Shown one piece after another: positions 1 to 5,025 of a stretch of 5,025 nt of DNA. The notes beneath the pieces are model-generated. The model saw only the letters and a list, made by a program, of their open reading frames with translations, ran no database searches and was not told the origin of the DNA. Position 1 is the first letter of the stretch; the number at the start of each line of letters is the position of its first letter. A program made the position numbers and the translations under genes. The stretch is taken from positions 1-5,025 of the forward strand of contig JACQRS010000020.1 in the NCBI GenBank assembly GCA_016206385.1, in the 5' to 3' direction. Origin of the DNA: Candidatus Rokuibacteriota bacterium. Its GTDB lineage: Bacteria; Methylomirabilota; Methylomirabilia; Rokubacteriales; CSP1-6.

Positions 1-63
1 CAGCTGGCCCGCCTGGCGCTCAAACGCGCCCTTCAGTCCGAGCCCGCCAAGGAGACGCCGTGA
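1..63 (+). CDS. C-terminal end of an unidentified gene (partial)
   Basis: An open frame enters from the left edge and ends at TGA 61-63, giving only 20 residues (beginning QLARLALKRAL and ending KETP). The piece looks like an amphipathic basic helix followed by a short polar tail, as at many protein C-termini, and the codons have the same G/C-rich third positions as the genes that follow. Its stop overlaps the GTG start of the next gene (GTGA, 60-63), and the Shine-Dalgarno of that gene lies inside this frame. This supports it being a real co-transcribed gene. No domain or motif is visible, so I assign no function. Confidence 0.6.
   Translation, partial: QLARLALKRALQSEPAKETP
49..54 (+). promoter_or_regulatory. 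Ribosome binding site for the ketopantoate-reductase-like gene
   Basis: AAGGAG ends five bases before the GTG at 60. It supports GTG 60 as the start rather than the in-frame ATG at 75, which would cut off the first beta strand leading into the dinucleotide-binding glycine loop. The site lies within the 3' end of the preceding gene, consistent with coupled translation across the GTGA overlap. Confidence 0.7.
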
Positions 64-980
64 AGATCCTCGTGATGGGCACCGGCGGCGTCGGGGGCTA
101 CTTCGGCGCCAAGCTGGCGCGGGCCGGCGAGGCCGTCACCTTCGCCGCCCGGGGTGCCCAGCTCGAGGCGATTCGCGCTCACGGGCTCGCGGTCAAGTCG
201 AGCGTGGAGGGCGAGTTCGCGGTGAGGGCGCCGGTCACCGACGATCCGGCCGCGGCCGGACCCGCCGACCTGATCCTCTTCTGCGTCAAGTCCTTCGACA
301 CCGAAGTGGCTGCCCGGGCGCTGGGCGCTTCAGTGGGGCGGGAGACCGCGATCCTGTCCCTCCAGAATGGGGTGGACAACGAGGAGAAGATCGGCGCCAT
401 CGTGGGCCCGGGACACGTGCTGGGCGGCGTCGCGTACATCTTCAGCATCGTCCAGTCACCGGGCGTCATCGCGCATTCGGTCGGCGGTAGGATCGTCTTT
501 GGCGAGCTTGACGGGGGCGAGACTCCCCGCGCCCGGCGGATCCGGGACACGCTCGCCGGGGCCGGGATTCCTGTGGAGCTCTCCCCGCAGATCCAGCGGG
601 CCCTCTGGGAGAAGTATCTCTTCATCGTGGCCCAGAGCGGGATGACCGCGCTCACGCGCTGCCCCATCGGCGTCATCCGCTCGGTGCCCGAGACCCGGAA
701 GATGTACCGGACGATCCTGGAGGAGCTGGCCGCCCTGGCCAAGGCTTCTGGCGTCGGGCTGCGGCCCGGGGCCGTGGACGCCATCATGACGGCCACCGAC
801 AACCTGCCCGCCGCCATGTCCTCGTCGCTCCACTATGACCTGACCCACGGCCGACGCCTGGAGCTGGAGACGCTCCAGGGATACGCGGTGTGCCTGGGCG
901 AGCGCTTCGGCGTCCCCACGCCCATGTGCGCCGCCGTCTACGCGCTCCTCAAACCCCACCTCAACGGCCCCCCAGCCTGA
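60..980 (+). CDS. Ketopantoate reductase (ApbA/PanE) family NAD(P)-dependent oxidoreductase
   Basis: This 306-residue cytosolic protein has the usual length and two-domain layout of the family: an N-terminal Rossmann domain and an all-helical C-terminal domain from about residue 175. Residues 1-13 form the first strand and glycine loop (KILVMGTGGVGG). Arg31 sits where the family contacts the NADPH phosphate, CVKSFDT (75-81) carries the conserved Lys77, and LQNGVDNEE (101-109) carries Asn103. The helical domain has LWEKY with the expected catalytic Lys185, and RRLELETLQGY (265-275) with the expected acidic residue Glu268. True PanE reduces 2-dehydropantoate to pantoate for coenzyme A synthesis. 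Here the Asn four residues after the catalytic Lys (E. coli Asn180, from memory) is Ile189, and the other polar positions in that helix also differ. The family is therefore secure but ketopantoate as substrate is not, and a related 2-oxoacid is possible. The gene overlaps the preceding one by four bases. No pantothenate gene is visible nearby. Confidence 0.85.
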   Translation: MKILVMGTGGVGGYFGAKLARAGEAVTFAARGAQLEAIRAHGLAVKSSVEGEFAVRAPVTDDPAAAGPADLILFCVKSFDTEVAARALGASVGRETAILSLQNGVDNEEKIGAIVGPGHVLGGVAYIFSIVQSPGVIAHSVGGRIVFGELDGGETPRARRIRDTLAGAGIPVELSPQIQRALWEKYLFIVAQSGMTALTRCPIGVIRSVPETRKMYRTILEELAALAKASGVGLRPGAVDAIMTATDNLPAAMSSSLHYDLTHGRRLELETLQGYAVCLGERFGVPTPMCAAVYALLKPHLNGPPA

Positions 981-989
981 CCTTCCAGC

Positions 990-995
990 TATAAT
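990..995 (+). promoter_or_regulatory. Perfect -10 box (TATAAT), probable leaderless promoter of the ABC transporter genes
   Basis: TATAAT occurs in the 22-base gap between the dehydrogenase stop (978-980) and the ATG at 1003, in otherwise very GC-rich DNA. With the usual six to eight bases between a -10 box and the start point, transcription would begin at about 1001-1003, on or next to the ATG. No Shine-Dalgarno precedes this ATG (the bases before it are CCAGATC), which fits leaderless translation. I see no good -35 hexamer at 15-19 bases upstream (the region reads GGCCCCCC) and no extended -10 TG. Either the -35 contact is weak or an activator is needed. The promoter call is an inference from position and sequence. 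Confidence 0.6.
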
Positions 996-1002
996 CCAGA
1001 TC

Positions 1003-2737
1003 ATGCCCCGGCGTCTGCTCGCTCGCTATCTCCGGCGGTACGCCCCCTGGTATCTCGGCGGTTTCGCCTTCCTCGCCCTCGCCAGCGTCTGCTCGCTCGC
1101 GATTCCGTGGATGGTGAAGAACGCGATCGAGACGCTCGAGGCGGGGCGCGAGGCCGGTGAGCTGGGATGGTACGTCGCGGCCATCTTTGTCCTGGCGGCC
1201 GCCCACGGCGTCGTGCGCCTCGGCTCTCGCTTCGCCATCTACGGGGCCGGGCAGCGGATCGAGCATGACATCCGGAGCGATCTCTACGGCCATCTCCAGA
1301 CGCTTCCCCCCGCGTTCTTCCAGGCGCAGCGCACCGGTGACCTCATGTCCCGCGCCTCCAACGACCTCTCCGCCGTGAGGCATCTCGTCGGCTTCGGCGC
1401 CCTGAGCCTGATGGGCACCACGCTCGCCTTTGCCGGAACCCTGATCGCCATGCTCGCCATCGACCCGTGGCTGACCCTCTACACCATGGTCCCGTTTCCC
1501 CTCCTGATCCTCCTCGCCAAGCGCTTCAACGCGCTCATCCACCTCCGCTCCCAGGCCGTGCAGGACCAGCTCGGCCGGCTCTCGGCCAAGGTCCAGGAGA
1601 ACCTGGCCGGCGCCGCGGTCGTGCGGGCATACACGATGGAAGCCCGGGAGGTCGCCGAGTTCGGCCGGCTGAACCGGGAACTCCTCGGCCGGAGCCTGGC
1701 GCTGGCCCGCACCCAGGCGGGCTTTTCACCGCTCATGGGAGTGATCTCGGGACTGGGGATGTTGATCCTCCTCTGGCTCGGCGGCAAGGCGGTCGTGGAT
1801 GGCCGGATCAGCCTGGGTGCCTTCGTCGCCTTCAACGGCTACCTGGCCCATCTGGTCTGGCCCACCCTGGCGCTGGGCTGGACCTTGACCGCCTTACGCC
1901 GTGGGCTCAGCGCCATGGGGCGGATCGGAGAGGTCCTGGCTGTGGAGCCCGAGATCAGTGACACGGAGGGAGCCAGCGAGCTTCTTGCGCCGGCGCCCGG
2001 CCTGTCGGTGGAGTTCAGGAACCTGACCTTTTCTTACCCCGGCCGGAGGCCGGCGCTGAGGGAGGTGAGCCTCACGGTTCCCGCGGGGAGCCTGGTCGCG
2101 ATCGTGGGACCCACGGGGAGCGGCAAGTCCACTCTCGGCCTCCTGATCCCGAGGCTCTTCGATCCGCCGGCCGGCGCGGTTTTGGTGGACGGCCGGGACG
2201 TCCGCTCGATCCGCCTGAGGGCGCTCAGGATGGCGGTGGGGCACGTCCCGCAGGAGTCCTTTCTCTTCTCGCGCTCGCTTCGGGAGAACCTGGCCCTGGC
2301 CCGAGAGGAGGTGGGCGAGGCTGAGATCCGCGGGGCCGGTGAGCGCGCCGGCCTGGCCGAGGAAGTGGAGGGGTTCCCCCAGGGCTGGGAGACCGTGGTG
2401 GGCGAGCGTGGCCTCACCCTCTCGGGCGGTCAGCGCCAGCGCGCAGCGCTGGCCCGGGCCCTGCTCCGGCAACCGCGGATCCTGATCCTGGACGATGTGT
2501 TTTCGAGCGTGGACGCGCTGAAGGAGGGCGAGATCCTGGGCGCGCTCAGAGGGGTGCTCAAAGGGTGCACCGTGCTCCTCATTACCCACCGGCTCCGCGC
2601 GGCTCAGCTCGCTGACTGGATCGTGGTGCTGGAGGAGGGGCGGATCGCCGCGCGGGGGACCCACGCGGAGCTCTTGGCCCGGAGCCCGCTCTATGCCCGG
2701 CTCTGGCAGGTCCAGCAGCTGGAGGAGGAGCTGAGCC

Positions 2738-2745
<8 letters not shown>
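1003..2745 (+). CDS. Heterodimeric ABC exporter half-transporter, subunit with degenerate Walker B
   Basis: This 580-residue inner-membrane protein is an exporter-type half transporter, with a membrane domain followed by an ATPase domain. After a basic N-terminus, hydrophobic segments lie near 16-37, 55-75, 130-153, 156-172, 240-262 and 270-292. The cytoplasmic-loop signature FFQAQRTGDLMSR is at 105-117. The ATPase domain begins near 335, with A-loop Tyr345, Walker A GPTGSGKST (369-377, Lys375), Q-loop Gln417, signature LSGGQ (473-477), Walker B ILILDD (493-498), D-loop SSVD (501-504) and switch His529. Position 498 is Asp where active ABC ATPases have the catalytic Glu. This is the known hallmark of the degenerate-site subunit in heterodimers such as TM287/288 and BmrC/BmrD. 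The next gene overlaps by eight bases and supplies a complementary partner. The start ATG has no Shine-Dalgarno but follows a TATAAT box. The protein should energise export of a lipid, drug or peptide by ATP hydrolysis; the substrate is unknown. Confidence 0.95.
2721..2730 (+). promoter_or_regulatory. Ribosome binding site for the second ABC transporter gene
   Basis: The purine run GGAGGAGGAG lies inside the last codons of the first transporter gene, seven bases before the GTG at 2738. It fixes GTG 2738 as the start, which makes the two genes overlap by eight bases. The same bases encode the Glu-rich tail EEEL of the first subunit. Confidence 0.75.
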
Positions 2746-4513
<1,768 letters not shown>

Positions 4514-4516
<3 letters not shown>

Positions 4517-4522
4517 GGCGTG
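4514..4522 (+). promoter_or_regulatory. Stop-start junction for coupled translation of the ATL gene
   Basis: TGA 4514-4516 of the second transporter gene, one codon GGC, then GTG 4520-4522 of the ATL gene all lie in the same reading frame. The only Shine-Dalgarno-like bases (GAGG, 4515-4518) are one base from the GTG, too close for normal initiation, and nothing better lies 5-10 bases upstream. Ribosomes finishing the transporter probably re-initiate here. This is inferred from spacing. Confidence 0.5.
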
Positions 4523-4864
4523 AGAGAATTTGACCGCGCGGTCTACCGCCTCGTCTTCCAGATTCCGCGCGGGCGGGTTGCCACCTACGGCCAGATCGCG
4601 GCGCTCCTGGGATACCCTCGCGCGGCCCGCGCCGTGGGCGCCGCGCTCAAGCGCTGCGGGCCCGAGCTGCCCTGGCACCGGGTCTTGAACCACGGGGGCG
4701 GGATTAGCCTGCGGGCCAACGTCGCCGGGATGCTCACCCAGCGGATCCTGCTTGAGCGCGAGGGGATCCCGCTCCGACGCGGGAGGGTGGACCTCAAACG
4801 CCACCGCTGGGCCGGCCCGCGGCGGCGCCCCAAGGTGACGCTCCCGGCCCTGGAGAAAATTTAG
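4520..4864 (+). CDS. Alkyltransferase-like protein (ATL), MGMT/Ogt-fold DNA lesion binder
   Basis: This 114-residue protein corresponds to the DNA-binding domain of O6-alkylguanine-DNA alkyltransferases. The winged-helix part YGQIAALLGYPRAARAVGAAL (23-43) carries Tyr23, the residue that rotates the damaged base out of the helix, and Arg37, the finger that fills the gap. The active-site loop reads PWHRV (51-55): Trp52 replaces the acceptor Cys of PCHR. That replacement defines the ATL group (E. coli YbaZ, S. pombe Atl1), which binds O6-alkylguanine without removing the alkyl group and channels it to nucleotide excision repair. The wing and C-terminal part end in VDLKRHRW (90-97), as in other short ATLs, followed by a basic tail. 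Cys46 is nearby but is not in the acceptor position. GTG 4520 is the only plausible start, because an in-frame TGA lies two codons upstream. The gene is three bases after the transporter gene, so it should be co-expressed with the exporter. Confidence 0.9.
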   Translation: MREFDRAVYRLVFQIPRGRVATYGQIAALLGYPRAARAVGAALKRCGPELPWHRVLNHGGGISLRANVAGMLTQRILLEREGIPLRRGRVDLKRHRWAGPRRRPKVTLPALEKI

Positions 4865-4883
4865 GGAAGGCTGCTGAAGATCT

Positions 4884-4913
4884 GGTTCGAGCGCGGGCTT
4901 TGCCCGCGCAACC
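4884..4913 (+). terminator. Stem-loop 1, possible terminator after the ATL gene
   Basis: GCGCGGGC (4891-4898) pairs perfectly with GCCCGCGC (4902-4909) across a TTT loop. An outer GGTT (4884-4887) can pair with AACC (4910-4913), leaving CGA unpaired on the 5' side. It lies 20 bases after the ATL stop and before the next gene's Shine-Dalgarno, a position suiting termination. No T-tract follows on either strand, so it is not a classical intrinsic terminator. It could instead protect a 3' end or be part of a dispersed intergenic repeat. Confidence 0.45.
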
Positions 4914-4925
4914 GACGAGGGAGGT

Positions 4926-4953
4926 TCGGAAGGGGGGCGAAGCCCCCCTCCGA
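4926..4953 (+). terminator. Stem-loop 2, possible terminator or intergenic repeat unit
   Basis: TCGGA (4926-4930) and GGGGGGC (4932-4938) pair with GCCCCCC (4942-4948) and TCCGA (4949-4953), giving a 12-pair stem with one bulged A (4931) and a GAA loop. The tip GCGAAGC is the sequence known for an unusually stable DNA mini-hairpin. GAGGTTC occurs on both sides (4921-4927 and 4952-4958). There is no T-tract. It sits just upstream of the next gene's ribosome binding site and would be in the 5' leader if that gene is transcribed from further upstream. Confidence 0.45.
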
Positions 4954-4962
4954 GGTTCCTCT

Positions 4963-4968
4963 AGGAGG
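4963..4968 (+). promoter_or_regulatory. Ribosome binding site (AGGAGG) of the downstream gene
   Basis: A perfect AGGAGG ends six bases before the ATG at 4975, which fixes that start. The upstream CCTC (4958-4961) can pair with GAGG (4965-4968) across a TAG loop, a short hairpin that would partly cover the site. Confidence 0.75.
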
Positions 4969-4974
4969 CAAGCG

Positions 4975-5025
4975 ATGAGGCTCGGATTGAACCTGAGTTA
5001 CTCAGGTCCCACCTTTTCCCTGAAC
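4975..5025 (+). CDS. N-terminus of a probable luciferase-like (LLM/F420-type) oxidoreductase (partial)
   Basis: The first 17 codons of a gene run off the right edge, starting at ATG 4975 after a perfect AGGAGG. The translation starts MRLGLNLSYSG. A first beta strand of the form M-K/R-L-G-L-N-L followed by a Gly-containing turn is typical of bacterial luciferase-like TIM-barrel oxidoreductases, many of which use coenzyme F420 or FMN. If so, the enzyme would be a cytosolic flavin- or deazaflavin-dependent redox enzyme of unknown substrate. Seventeen residues are too few to be certain. The 110-base gap with two hairpins suggests it is expressed separately from the exporter/ATL genes. Confidence 0.55.
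   Translation, partial: MRLGLNLSYSGPTFSLN

Noticed and set aside
966..975. Possible -35 box for the TATAAT at 990
   Set aside because: The bases are a run of G and C with no resemblance to TTGACA, so I did not annotate a -35.
456..1542. Open frames on the - strand opposite the dehydrogenase and first transporter gene
   Set aside because: No recognisable domain, low-complexity composition, and fully covered by convincing + strand genes. The apparent length reflects lack of stop codons in GC-rich DNA.
2041..2053. GGCCGG repeat either side of AG
   Set aside because: It encodes the A-loop region (GRRP) of the ATPase and is short; best explained by codon bias.
4654..4690. Active O6-alkylguanine-DNA alkyltransferase (ogt/MGMT)
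   Set aside because: The acceptor Cys of PCHR is replaced by Trp52, and Cys46 is six residues upstream outside the catalytic position, so methyl transfer is not expected.
4853..4866. AT-rich AAAATTTAG at the end of the ATL gene as a promoter for the downstream gene
   Set aside because: It is just the Lys-Ile-stop codons; no -35 partner or good -10 hexamer is present, so support is too thin.

Overview
This is a GC-rich bacterial stretch (roughly two thirds G+C by eye), densely coded on the + strand. It looks like an ordinary chromosomal region, with no sign of phage, transposon, plasmid or CRISPR. Strong third-position G/C bias leaves long open frames on the opposite strand, which I treat as shadows. 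GTG starts, tight gene overlaps, a leaderless-type promoter and an F420/luciferase-like downstream gene would fit an uncultured soil or subsurface lineage such as Rokubacteria/Methylomirabilota. That placement is a guess from style, not a demonstrated assignment.

Layout from left to right: (1) the last 20 codons of an unidentified gene (1-63); (2) a ketopantoate-reductase-family NAD(P)-dependent dehydrogenase (60-980) that overlaps it by GTGA; (3) a 22-base gap holding a perfect TATAAT placed so that transcription should start almost on the next ATG; (4) two overlapping half-transporter genes (1003-2745 and 2738-4516), each a six-helix membrane domain fused to an ABC ATPase; (5) a small alkyltransferase-like DNA repair protein (4520-4864), three bases after the second transporter gene and in the same frame; (6) a 110-base gap with two strong GC-rich stem-loops and a perfect AGGAGG; (7) the first 17 codons of a probable luciferase-like (LLM/F420-type) oxidoreductase running off the right edge (4975-5025).

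The two ABC proteins read as a heterodimeric exporter of the TM287/288, BmrC/BmrD or MdlA/MdlB kind. The first subunit has Asp in place of the Walker B catalytic Glu. The second has LSHGQ in place of LSGGQ. Across a head-to-tail ATPase dimer these two deviations fall in the same composite site, leaving one consensus and one degenerate site. The transported substrate cannot be read from the sequence. The alkyltransferase-like protein (PWHR in place of the PCHR of O6-alkylguanine transferases) is probably translated by coupling to the second transporter gene, so exporter and DNA-damage sensor appear to be co-expressed.

I do not see a previously undescribed system. The points most worth a second look are the leaderless promoter, the exporter-plus-ATL gene arrangement, the twin hairpins and the divergent active site of the ketopantoate-reductase-like enzyme.
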